DNA from: Podaxis mareebaensis
Taxonomy: Eukaryota; Basidiomycota; Agaricomycetes; Agaricales; Agaricaceae
DNA length: 57,134 nt
Reading direction: 5' to 3'
Assembly (NCBI GenBank): GCA_018524725.1
Contig: JAEUWP010000234.1
Location: forward strand, 1-57,134
Shown: piece by piece, positions 1 to 11,743 of the stretch
Layout of the letters: every line of letters starts with the position of its first letter
Position numbering within the stretch: position 1 is the first letter of the stretch
Notes under the pieces: generated by a model
Told to the model about the DNA's origin: nothing
What the model saw: only the letters and a program-made list of their open reading frames with translations
Database searches by the model: none
Program-made: the position numbers and the translations under genes

Positions 1-2229
1 GGAGCCTGAGCGATCACTTGCCATGGAGGAATTCGCTTGGGCGTCAAAAGTTTTCAAACTCCTGATCAATGATAGTAATTAGAGGGGGGGGAGATAATTG
101 TGGCGCTGAAACATCAGTTCAAGGAACCACTACTGACTCAAGAACCTTGTCTTTCAATTCTTCAACGCAGATCGCTTGCCTATAGAGGCCTGTCCATTCA
201 TTCAACTTCCCGAGTCATCCCTACAAGTCTAGGCATTGAAGGTATGACAATTCACGACTTTAAGTTATGTCAAAGCCCGCCTGGATGTGAAGGACCTCGA
301 ACCGCTTTCACACCCGATAGTCGGAATTCAGATGATGACGGCCTGCTGTGTAGACCAGGCAGGCCCACAAGGCACAGGTTTCGGAATATTCATCTTTATT
401 GCGTAATATATCCATGAACGCTCTCCGAGGCTCGGCACTCGTTCAACACAGATGGTTGGGTAATGGTGGCAAGGAGCTAACGGTCAAGACAGAGACGACC
501 GTATGTAATGGTCCAAGTTAGACCTGGCTACAGAATGAGTTCTAATCTGGTTCTGACTGGTTCTAATCGCCTGCGGCATCAGCAAGTTTAACGAGTGTGG
601 TCACAGTGGTCTTTGGGTTGCGAAGAGCTTTAGGGCACGAAGAGTAAGGTTTTGCCCGGACGGCATTCCTTGCTCAGGGTCCTCCCACTTATTGACCTTC
701 TTTGTCTTATAAGACAGTTTCTCCAGGCATCCATTCCGAAATCGAGAATTGTTTTACGGAGACTCCGACTAAGAATTTGATCGGAGAAGATAGAGTTGAG
801 GGTGAGGAGAAACCACTTGTTCTAGCGAATATGGTGGCGTTGGCCTGAGAATCTTAGGATGCCACATGTGGGTAGACCCGGACCTAGTTAGAACCGTAAT
901 ATTTATCTAGATCTCGGTACAGTTGACTGTAGGGGTGTCGACACGGCTACACAAGAGGTATGACGCGACTTCGTTGAGGTTAAAATACATTGACCACAGA
1001 AATCTATGAGCCTATAGGCGTTGGAGGTGGAGAACTACGACGATGGGTGGTCTTGGATACAGCCGGCCACTGTACATCGTTCCATGTAAGTTAAGGAAAC
1101 CCGGAGGATTTACGCAAATGTGAATTGTGATTATGAGCCGGCTGCATCTAAACAAGACCTCCCTCAGATGATCTGGGAACATGACGACGAACACCACAGA
1201 CTTTAAGTATCATTAATATTAATATACCTGTCTCTCCTTAGTTCTCTTGCAGTTAACCTCAAATGACTCAATGGTGTATGTAACTACTATGAGCACAACT
1301 AATTGTAATGATTCTGTTATTACTCAACTGATGGCTCAGCGACCTAACCGGAACATACAATATCCAGGGACTAACACAATACTGGAATCCCTTTCCCACT
1401 GGGAGGAATTTCCCGCTTTTGAATTATGTGGCGGAATGCTAGTCATTTCACGCAAGCCAAAATTATGCTCCCTCGTCGATTGGTTCATCAAGTATTGTCA
1501 ACGGCGCACCCTCATCATTCGATCACAAAATGCAAGATAGAAGTATGAAGGTCTAGATGTAAATTTCTGTTTTGAGATTGACGAGCTGCTAAAGTCATGG
1601 CATGCACAGGCCGAACACTTTTGACACGAAGAATTGTGACACCATTCTGTGAGACTTATCATCATCATAGAGTTTGCATGCGTCTCCCTATGCTATGCAC
1701 AAAACTATCGCTTAGTTACTTCATCACCATGGTAAAAGAGCATCAATTTCGTTAAGCCTAACTGCTACAGCGTACTCTTCTCGTCCTCACACACACAGTA
1801 ACAAGTTGCACTCCAACTCCCTGCTTCTCCATGCCTGACTTGGCATTGTAATATCCAGGTCAGCACATACTGGCAAGGGGTTGGTTGCCTAGCACTCTTG
1901 ATTCTAGCTTGCACTCATCAGATCTTAACAACAGATCCCCCCTGTCGTGGTGTTCAAGTGTAGATCCCTCATCATCGAGTACAGCAGGTAAAATTCATGC
2001 CGTACTTACTAGCGAGTATTGGCCAAGGTTTCCACTTCAATCGGCCCTGAGCTAATGTTCACAGAGTCTAGGCAGTAGGGCCGTGCCTTGCATCTACTCT
2101 GACAAGACAAGGTAACTTAATCAAGGCTTGGTTCAAACTCGTGCATGCATAGAAATACAGCCCTAACACCTCCCCGCCCCCAAACTCTGCCATTTTAACC
2201 CTTCCTCTCCGCTGGCGAGAGGTTCGAGC
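1..2229. other. No supported gene (left end of window)
   Basis: Only short reading frames without recognisable domains or consistent splice signals occur here on either strand. The last 100 bases before 2230 are moderately pyrimidine-rich and probably belong to the promoter of the following membrane-protein gene. No tRNA, inverted repeat or transposase motif was seen by eye. Confidence 0.5.
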
Positions 2230-4240
2230 ATGCCAACTGCTGCCAAAATGTCCTCATCTCCTCTAGTGCCTTCGAATTCGGACTACGACCTTGGACTGCT
2301 TGACGTGCATATAATTTTTGGCGCGTTGAGTATTGGGGGAAGTCTTGCATATGTGTAAGCCCAGTAATACCGCTACGTCCTTTTATTAATAATGACTGCT
2401 TTTACACGTTTTCCTCCCTGCTTCCAAATGACTCACTGGTGATAGGTTATTTGGAATATCATGCAACCAAATGGTATGGTATTTTCGATCCTACCCCCAA
2501 GACCCTCTGGCATTCAAGCTTTTTGTAAGTTGTCCTGATATCTTTGTACTCTCAGATGCTGAGGTTCTATTATTTTGCAGATGGGCATGATATGGGCCGT
2601 TAGTACAAGTCTTCCAGCCGTCATGATCTCTCAGCTGATTCGCAATCCCTCCAGATCGACGCAGCGAATTTTATTTGGACGACTGCAAGTGTGTATTATG
2701 TATTAATTCTACGAGGGATTGGGTTGGATACCCGTCAGTTTATATGGTGTGGTCATTGGTGAGTTCCTTCTTCGAGGTGTAATTCCTTTTGCTTACTGCT
2801 AGTCGGCTTGAAGGTTATATGGTGTATGTCTAATCAGTTCAACTGCCCTTGATCCGGAAGTTGACAAATTCATCAGACAACGCTCATCTTTACAGTGAGT
2901 AATTTCTGGCCCCTCTGTTTATTTAGAGTAATCTAAGCCTTCTTTGACTCCAGGAGCTATGTTGCTCTCTCGTTGAGCTGTAAGCTACGAGAATTGGTTT
3001 TGATTTGCCTGCTCACATGAACCTTGAGGCTAGATTTTTCATTCTACGCATGTGGAAATGTATGGCTCTCACCACCCCTTTCCATATCGAGTTTGACGAT
3101 TCCTCAGTTGCAGAAAAGAGACATCTGGCCACCCTCGTGGTATGTTCTTGTATGCCAAAGAAGAGTGCATTGGGTCTGATCTCATCTAGTTCATTCCATA
3201 TATTGTCTCAGCAGGTGAGCAACCTGAAAGGTTCTGATAGCGGTGCCTGGCCTAACCTCTTCCTGGACTCCAGGTTTTATTTTGAGTGAGTTGATACTTC
3301 TTCTGGCCTTTGTTGTCTTCTAAATTCTGGCTCAACCCAGGATACCTTTATGGAATGTCAGTCTTGTTTTATAGCATTCGTTACACCAGGGAGAACCTTG
3401 CTGACACACGGACACAGGTTTGAGGTTCCATGCTTCCCTGAGTCGGTGGTAAACAGGGTAAGCTCCTTTTTAAACCCTTTATACTTCGTCTTAACACCCT
3501 TGATAAACAGATCTGGCTGATCTTGTCATATTGCTTCAAGATCCTCTCAGATGGGATTATCGCTGGAACAATGACTTGGTTGTTATATTACTGGAGTCGA
3601 GGAGTTCTGCAAAAGTTTGTGTTCCTCATTGAATCAATTTCATTGCACATCTAACATGATTCATGCCGCCATACTTTGAAGTCGAGGAACTATAAAAGTT
3701 ATCCGAGCTCTAATCTACTGGACTGTGAGCACAGGCCTGGTTTTATGGTAACAGTTCTAAGATCCACGTCGCTATCCTAGCATTGACCCTACTCGTAATA
3801 GGATTTCGACGTTGGTTTACTTGTTATCTGTGAGTGCTATACTCGGAATACTCTGCTTAACCTTGCTTGACCTATTTCCCAGTACACATTCCTGGGCAAT
3901 ACCTATGTGTCCATCTCCACCTATGTAACGCATGGACAGAGTAAGCATGAATTAGGCGTCTCCATCCTTGGTGATGTGGCTAATATCTTATTTTAGTTTA
4001 TGTGATTGCCATGTTAGCTGTGTAAGCCCTCCACAAATGATGGCCTCGTGTACTTTCACTCATTTTCACTGTTGCAGAATCAATGACCGGAGACGGTGTC
4101 GAGAGGTTATTCAACAACCCGAGAGTATCTCATTAAGGTTAACGACCCAGGGCCTAAAGAAGGAAGACATGCCAGGCAACTCTTCTGCATCACACTTCTG
4201 GGAAAGTATGACCAGCAGAACAGTTAGCGACTGGCAATAA
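2230..4240 (+). CDS. DUF6534-type multi-spanning membrane protein, copy 1
   Basis: Gene of many short exons encoding a member of the basidiomycete family of about seven transmembrane helices that ends in a DUF6534 domain; its biochemical role is unknown. Exon 1 (2230-2354) begins at the first in-frame ATG, with a second ATG at 2248, and ends in GALSIGGSLAYV before a GTAAGC donor. Exon 2 (2446-2524) holds the family signature NQMVWYFRSYPQDPLAFK. Later exons give IDAANFIWTTASVYY and the DUF6534 core LSDGIIAGTMTWLLY at about 3520-3600. The tail RINDRRRCREVIQQPES and the stop TAA at 4238-4240 close the gene. The same exon order, signature and tail occur in three other copies in this window. Middle exon borders were not all resolved. 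Family assignment is fairly sure; function is not. Confidence 0.75.
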
Positions 4241-5020
4241 TTGAAACATGGTACTCGGTACAATAGCTACGAAGGGAGACATTTTTTTACTGCCGCGTTG
4301 ACATGAGTATAAACGAGCGGCACTGTGAAATACTATTGGTTGTTTTGTCCTATCCATTGTCTCGTCGTGAGTAGCGTGCGAGTATTCTGTAAGTCGTCTC
4401 TCCATCCGACTTCCTCGACAATCAACGCCAGCAGCCTGTGTCTTGAGAGGAATTATCTGAGTGCGCACGAGATTACATATTGGAGAAATGAAAGCTGACG
4501 GGGTGATTGGGGACACTCGGTGAGACAGGTACATGAGTACCAACTTTTATATTATATAGACGCATAACTCGCGAAATCATCACGGCCTCGCGGAATACAC
4601 AAGTACAAGCTCAACGCAGCGTTATTTGTTGTTTATATGATGCGAATGCCTGTGGTGTTCGGGATCGTAGATCATTTTCGGCCACTGGTCCTAACAAACT
4701 CGTGCAGGCAGTGCGGAAGGAGTCATGGAAGGAGTCATGTGTTCCCCAGAACACACGGTGTGGTAGCTTGTGAGCTTGTGAGCCAAGAAGTGGTGACCGT
4801 AAGGCCGCTCAAAGGCCAAGATTGTTCATTGGTATAATACGGGCCTTGGGGGCCAGTAGCGGTGGACTATACTGGCGGGTTAGATCGTGGTAGGTATGGA
4901 CCTCACCACACGAGAAAGTCGTGACGAGTGGAGATGGATGAGGATGAAAGAGACACAGAGAAAGAGGAACGATCTCCAGGCTATAATCAACTATTATATA
5001 CATTCCAGAAGTAGTATGAT
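4241..5020. other. Intergenic, converging 3' ends
   Basis: Space between the plus-strand membrane-protein gene and the minus-strand NACHT-kinase gene. Short frames on both strands show no domain. An 87-codon minus frame at 4809-5072 could be a last spliced exon of the kinase gene, because a GTGAGT donor follows the codons for MNV near 5085. I consider a 3' untranslated region more likely. Confidence 0.4.
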
Positions 5021-8000
5021 TCATGTCATTGAATACGGGTGAACTGTGGAGAAGCCATGAGCTCTGGACCAAGAGGACATAGGATAGTCTATCAGCGAAC
5101 TCACCACGTTCATCAAATACGCGATCTCCGAGTCCAGCAGTGTACCATTTTGAGCGTCAACGGGATTCCCGAGGTCCGCCTCCGCAAACCTGACTTCCGA
5201 TGACACGGGCATAGTCTCTTGAAGGCATTCTAGGACTTTGCTTACTGTTGGTCGGTCACTTGGGGTATCACTCCAACAACCCTCCATGATCGTCCATATG
5301 CTGTCCGTAAGATCTGGGGCAACCTCTTGTTTGGGTCGGGCGGGCTTGATCCCCTTAATCAGGTTTTTGATGACGGTGGCCTCCGATCGGTATTCATAGT
5401 ACGGCACTTTGCCAGTGAACACCTGCACAGCGAGGTCAATGTATACGGACAACGACCAGCCATGTGGTAATATACTTGCCTCAAACAGTACGGAACCCAA
5501 AGAGTATATGTCACTTGCATAAGTTGGACGTATTAGACCAGTGTCACCAGCGTCCATGATCTCGGGAGCCATCCAGCGTGCCGAACCACCATCCCGTGTC
5601 ATCGTCTTGAATGAGGTCAACGCCAGAACGTCAGTATCCATCACGGCAGACAGTCCAAAATCTGCCAGGCATGCAGAACCATCATCGTTAATAAGAATGT
5701 TAGCCTCACGTTTTGTTAGTTTTGCGGAGCATGATATAAATAGAGTAGGCCTACCCCCTTCAAGTTGCCATGGACAACTTGGCGTTGGTGCAAGTAGACC
5801 AATCCAGTGATGATATCGTGGGACTTTGAATGTGATCAGCCAATGAATCAGAAGGGTCATAAGTTGAGGGTACGGACGAGGGAAAACCGCGAGCTACCAG
5901 GATTTGTTTTCAGATACTCCAGCAAACTGCCGTTCTTCACCCAAGGCGACATAAGTCCAATTCTTCCGTGGCCGTCATCCAGATGATATATCCCGTGGAA
6001 TGGGAGGACGTTAGGATGTCTGAGTTGGCTCCAGACAATTGCTTCACGTGTGAGTAACTGCACCTCCGGCTTTAGCGGGTGATTCCTTGGAGAGTGTTAT
6101 TGGACATACTTTTTTCAAGTGGTCATTCTGTGATGGCTCGTATATCTTAAATATCTTAAGGCAGATCAGATGCCCTCGGTATTGGCCTCGAAAGACATCC
6201 GCGGATTGGCCTGCCTTGGTGGGTAATTCGTCACACTTGACGTCATGGAGTCGTAGCTGTTGTGGATAGAGTCCAGATGACATAGACAACCGCAACATCG
6301 CTATGAGAATTGACCGCCGGACTATGTCATCGACGGCCGGAGAGCCTAGCAACTGGACAAGTGTAAGCTAAGTCTCGATGTACATGCCTTGGAACTTTCT
6401 CGCTACCTTTTGGAAGAGATTAAGAATGTGCTGCGCTTCCGCACCCTCCATTTTGAGCAACGTCTTATAACATCTTTTGTTGCGAAGGATTCGTGTTTGT
6501 AAGAGCTCAATAATATCCTCTTCGGACGTTTGAGTAGAGCCCCGGGTTGTGCTTTCCTCTGTGAAATTTTGGTGAACTGTCAGAGCCTTATATGGTGAGC
6601 TCCCTACCGTCACAATTCTCGGAATCGCTGATTTTGTCGGAGCTAAGCACAATCCTGCACATGAAAGAAATTCGTTCGCATCTTTAGTATCATTAGGGTT
6701 AATGTGCATTGCTGCTCACATTCTCTTCCGGACGGGCGCTTTCCATGCATCATACCGACGGAGCCTATTCATCACGAAGTCACAGTGACTTTTATTACGT
6801 GCCAGGGAAAAAGCCCCAGATCGGGTTTCATCAGTGAGAAAGGTTTTGAAGGAGGTATGGTAGAAATGAATCCCATCCTTATCAGCATGTTCTGGAATGG
6901 GAATGCGGAGGACTGAGTGCATCTCCTCAAGGGCGACGTAGAATGTGACTTGGTCCAAATCTAGAATATCAAGCATTATATGGACTGAGAGCGTAGGGCC
7001 GGGCCAACGAATACGGAGGCAAAGGATGCGTATGAGGTTTGGAAGAGAAGGGCGAGGTACATCATCAAGGATTTGTTTGTAAATGCGATCAAGGGTGCGA
7101 AGAGGATTGGCGCCGGGAATAGGTGAGAGCCCAATTGCTTTGAGGGAGATCTCCAATTGGGACATGGGAGTGCCGTGCTTTTTGTCTTCAATAAACTCAA
7201 GGATGGCTAAAGCGAAGGAGAAGAAGCCAGATGCAGTACGCGAAAGTTGCTGGACATGAGAGTCCACGGGCCATTGACCAGTAGACATCCCAGCCAACCG
7301 GCGACGAATGATGTCAAATCTGTGGCGGAGGAAAAAATGCACATCATCCTGAGCTTCTTGGCTATCTATAACTAGCTCGTCTCGACAGCAGCCGATACCA
7401 AGGACGGCGTCCGACAACATCTGTGTGAGATGCCATTCCGGACGACTGCATATCATCCAAAGAAGAGGAAGTTTGGCTCCCAACTGGGCATGGTGACTAA
7501 TCAGTTGAATGAATTCGCGCTGGGCATCCCGCCCGTCGCATTCATCCAGTCCATCGAGTATGACGAGCAGAGGGTGCTTGATGGAGCCCTGATCACTTAG
7601 GGTACGGAGAGGCTTGAAAATGAGCTCCTGGAGCTGAGAGCGTATGTCTTTGTAGAGGATAGAGAAGTCGTCGGCGAGACGTTCGGCAACCAAGTCCCTA
7701 TAGCTATGATTCTGGACGACGAATTGATAGACGAGGGTGGGAATAACGCTGGAGGGATCATCGCAATCATTCAGTCGAGAAAAAAAGAAGGTTGCGACGT
7801 GATGACCATCTGTTTTCAATTGTTTGGCAATTGCTCGTGCAACTGCAGATTTCCCTACCCCAGCTGGGCCTAAGAGCCAGAACATATTCCAGTCGCGATT
7901 TGCGTTGGAAAGCCAGGCTGCGATCTTGGCCTTGAGCTCTTTGCGGGTCTCCGGAAGGCATTCTGGAGAAGGAGATCTGGTGAAAGAATCAGGTTCGGCA

Positions 8001-8998
8001 CCAGCTACCCATTTCTGTCCAAGAAGGGTAATGCCTAGCCACGTGGTGAGATACGATTATTCATATAATATTCATAGATAAATGGCAAGTGCACACCTAG
8101 CCTTTTGTGGTCGGAGACTTGTACTTGGACGAATCGTTCGATGTTATTCAATACCGCGTTGTGAATATTAGCCCCATAAGAGTGGGAAAGCATGCCCGAA
8201 ACATGTAATTGCCCTTGGTTATGGGCGTACGGTTGGAGGGGGCGTAGAGAGGAGGGAGGCTGGGATGTGGTTGGGGGAACGGGATTGACGAACAGCGGGG
8301 GAGTGATGTCTTTGAGGGAGGCAGTAATAAGACCTTGGGGGTCTATTGGTCTAGGGACGGGAGGCTGCTCCAGATTGGTGGCTTGTGCCCCAAGGAGATC
8401 CAATGACTGAGCGGCGCCTAAGGAGGCAGGACGATGGATGGGTGGTAGTGGTGGCAGTGGAGTGGTACCACTAGCATCCATAATCGGCTCGTCGGCTCTG
8501 GGTGGAGACTCAGGAGACAATGGTTGTTCTGGGGGTACGGAATCCGCAGGGGGAGGCGTCTGACCTTCCGTAAGCGGGGGACCGACTGGTGCTGTTTCGA
8601 TAATACCATTGTCGTGTTTTGCATTTGTGGTGTCATTACTGCGAGTTGTTGTGCATGACTCCCGACATCTAAGACGACGGGATGGTATCAGGGATTTCAC
8701 CACCGGTAGCAGGCACATTGAGAAGATGGAACAATGACAAAGAGCGGGAAGCGCCTGTTGACACAAGGTGCATTCGTACACACGCACCTCTTGATGAGCG
8801 CCGACCTGCGTCATATCCCACGGGAACCTCAAGGCTTTGACGGCGCAATACCAAAGCTAGTAGTGTTGCTGAATTCTTACAGCCGTAAAAACTGCGACCT
8901 GGCGACCTGAATATGAACGTGCCCTGAGGGTCTCGAAATTGTTTTGCGATGGTGACAAGTAGGAACGTGAGAGCAATTGGAACGCCTTTTCTACACAT
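5021..8998 (-). CDS. NACHT NTPase fused to C-terminal TKL-like (pseudo)kinase
   Basis: Predicted NLR-type signalling protein, read from 8998 down. The N-terminal part (about 8998-8095) is Pro/Ser-rich with possible C2-like residues near RVYECTLC; its start and first introns are uncertain. An intron at about 8020-8093 leads into WVAGAEPDSF and the NACHT domain, with Walker A GPAGVGKSAVA near 7850 and Walker B LLVILDGLDEC near 7560. After VRKRM, introns GTGAGC...TGCAG and GTAGGG...CACAG keep the frame into EESTTRGSTQTSEED and then a TKL-type kinase: G-loop KAGQSADVF, Lys in ICLKIFK, DFG in LADFGLS, and MAPEI. The catalytic loop reads VVHGNLKG, with Asn where HRD-type kinases have Asp. The intron before VFTGKVPYYEY is GC-AG (5423-5479). 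The C-terminal end could instead use a further exon. Two separate genes remain possible if the linker introns are wrong; the two domains themselves are clear. Confidence 0.7.
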
Positions 8999-9263
8999 AT
9001 TCTATGTCATGGAGTGGCATTCACGGGCTTTCACACAATCTAGTACAAGCTCCGAATACACTATGGTTCGGCAAACGGATTGGATGTCAAGTACTCGGTG
9101 AAGCCACTACGACAAAGGAAGAGCTTTCGGGCGCCGTGCCCAATAACATACAGAACTTTTCCATTGTTGGGAATCCCTTTCTGCAGAAGCGATTTGTATG
9201 TAGACGAAAAGCTAGGTTGGTATGGGCGAACAATTTTGGCGCATCGCAACTCCTTTGGCAACT

Positions 9264-11371
9264 TTAAGGTCCGTCAGCGTCAAAACAGGGGATAAAACAA
9301 CTGAGACCGACCCTGTGTAATATCGCTTCGAACAGGCGTTGATACTGTCCAGTTGTATCATCCGGACTAGAAGCCAAATCCGTTCCCCAACGCGACACCA
9401 TATAGATTTCGAGCTCGTTTTCACCCGTGCAATAGATTCGGAACATCTGACGGTAATCAATATCTCCGAGGTGTCGTAGTAAGCAAGGATCTACGTCGAA
9501 GGTGAGATGGAGTTGGAGGATCGTCTCAACAGCCAGGCGGTAAACGTGGACCTTGAGAAATGCATTTATGCACTCATCCCGAAACGGCCATGTCAGCGAG
9601 GAAGCCGAACTTGGTATCCCATACGCAAGTTGTAAGAATGGTAACCGTATTGGGGTATTGTTCTATGGCGGTAGAATATCCGATGCGAGGATCAGGGGCT
9701 GCAGTTCTAGGTGGGTCTTTGAGCGTTGTGTTTTGGAAGCAGAAGTAGTGTTATCGCACCTGATTCTTGGAAATGATAGCTTTGTGCGTACTCGCAATGA
9801 TGCCTAATGCATCGCTCAAATAACCGATTCGCAACCTCTGGTCTCTGTGTACAGAATTCGCGTGAACGGCTGGGATCCTTCAAGAAGTCGACGAACGATT
9901 TATGATAGAATGTGATACTGCCACCCATCCGAGGTGTCAGTGGCGCGAATCCCCTATTAGAAATTTGTAAATGGTTGACACAATTCAAACCAGATGGCAC
10001 CCGCGTATCGTGAGACAGACTCCGTCGCTGGTGATCCTGAAATAATAGAACTGCGTGAAGCTTGTTGCACATAGTTATGAAGTCGAGCTCCGAAAGCCCT
10101 AGTAAATTTCCGAGTAACATAGCGCACCAGCCATGTTGAGTTTCGAAAGACATAGTTGTGAGGAGAAAAAGGGATTGAATTAAGGGGAGCATGTTAACCG
10201 GGATGCGTTGCATAATAAGAGTGTAGAACGCATCCAGGTCTGCGAAGGGTGTTGCAGACATGGTGCCAGAGGATTGACCACCGACTATTGGAAATGGCTG
10301 CCAGGACAGCCTGTAGCTGCTCCTCTGGCCCTGAGGACTCATCGCGTCCAACAAATCGGAGAACACTAGCAGCGTAGATAAAGAGGCCGGCAGCGGCAGC
10401 GACAAGGATATGTAGGTCTTCTTCTGATGGCCAGCGGTGCGGTATCGAAAGGTTATGATGTCGGAGGATATCTTGGAATCCACTCCTGAGGTATGTTTCA
10501 ATCTCTCCGTCAGCTTGACGCGATACCGGGAGCGTTTTCTGGAGGCAGAGTGATGCTGCGTCGTTCCTGGCGAATGCAGCCTGAATATGAGGCTCAGGAC
10601 GGCTGAAGAACGCCCAGCGGAATGGCGCGGATCGATGTCGCACGGACGTTACTACGGTCTCAATGATCTCACATTGGGCTTCTGCTCCCATACACTCGTC
10701 CAGTCCATCAATGAAAATCACCCTTTCATCTAGCCGCTTTCCATTACTGGCGAGTTCCTGAAACGGAAGGGCAATCAGTTCTTCAAATTGCCTCGCCAAT
10801 GACTTCAAGACAAGTGTCTCGTCATCGCGGATCTTCTCGCCCAAAACTTCACGATATGGTAGAAAGATGGTTGAGATTTGATACGCGAGCGTCGTGAAGA
10901 AGCGCTTGGGGTCATCTCGACGATTCAAGGCCGAGAAGAAGAAGGTTGCGCCTAGTTTCCCGGCTTCCTTTACTATCTCCGCACATGTTTGTGCCACTGC
11001 TGACCTCCCAACCCCAGCGGGTCCCCTCATCCAAAACACGGGTAAAGGAGTATCATGGGAGGAAGCAAGAGCCCAGTGAGTGATGTCCTGGATGTATTGC
11101 CGGCGAGTTCCTGGAAAACAACGGGGCGGCGAATCGCGGGCAGAAGAGTCATATGCGGCCTCTGGTATGGAGGCCTTGAGGAGAGTTCTCATTCCTGCAA
11201 ACGCATGAAGATACAGGACCTTCTGGGAGATGGCCCAAACCCACCACTTGAACCCGAGTCCGCCGGGGAACTGCTTATGTTCAGTTGAACGCCCACATTC
11301 TGGATGGAATTGTAATCCACAAATTGTCCGTTGGCTATGAGGACGCCCTGTGCATCTGAAAGGACCGGCAT
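9264..11371 (-). CDS. NACHT-domain NLR-like protein with altered Walker A
   Basis: Second NLR-type protein, tandem and upstream of the NACHT-kinase gene. The ATG at 11371 starts MPVLSDAQGVLIANGQF, the short Asn/Gln/Val-rich segment common before NACHT in Agaricomycete NLRs; an upstream ATG at 11473 is in frame. The domain follows CFPGTRRQYIQDI. Its P-loop is GPAGVGRSAVA, with Arg (AGG, 11004-11006) instead of the nucleotide-binding Lys; Walker B is VIFIDGLDEC and SRPEPHI follows. The winged-helix part FADLDAFYTLIMQRIP lies in another frame, so there is a frameshift or a short non-canonical intron at 10235-10290. The typical family ending ITFYHKSFVDFLKDPSRS follows, then after a further splice SLTWPFRDECINAFLKV, stopping at 9264. 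The splice at about 9620-9785 was not resolved. The gene may be decaying. Confidence 0.6.
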
Positions 11372-11743
11372 TGGTTCAACAAACCGTAGTCGAGGAAGTA
11401 TGGCTGGTGGGAAATAGCCCACAGCGGGACAACATGCATTCCATGGCAAGCACACGTGATCCACACACCACAAAGGACATCACACAAGAAAACCTTCATG
11501 GAAAATATCGAGGAAAGTGTCAAACACATGTTAGGAGTTGTGTATCAGTCGGATGGTCGACACAAAAGTTCCATGTCGGTTGAATACAGGGGTATAATTA
11601 TAGTGACCATCGATTCTGTCCTGATTGCGTATGTTGATTGTTCTCCGACCAAGCGGAGAAAACAAAATTTTGATTGGGAGATATCAACCAACAACATATC
11701 CACACACCAGAAAAAATACAGAAGATTAAATTCACTAACGACC

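Noticed and set aside
100..417. Plus-strand 105-codon frame at the left end
   Set aside because: No recognisable motif and no supporting introns or promoter signals.
9061..9295. Overlapping frames on both strands near 9.1-9.3 kb, suggesting an inverted repeat
   Set aside because: No real palindrome found; this is the spacer between the two NACHT genes.
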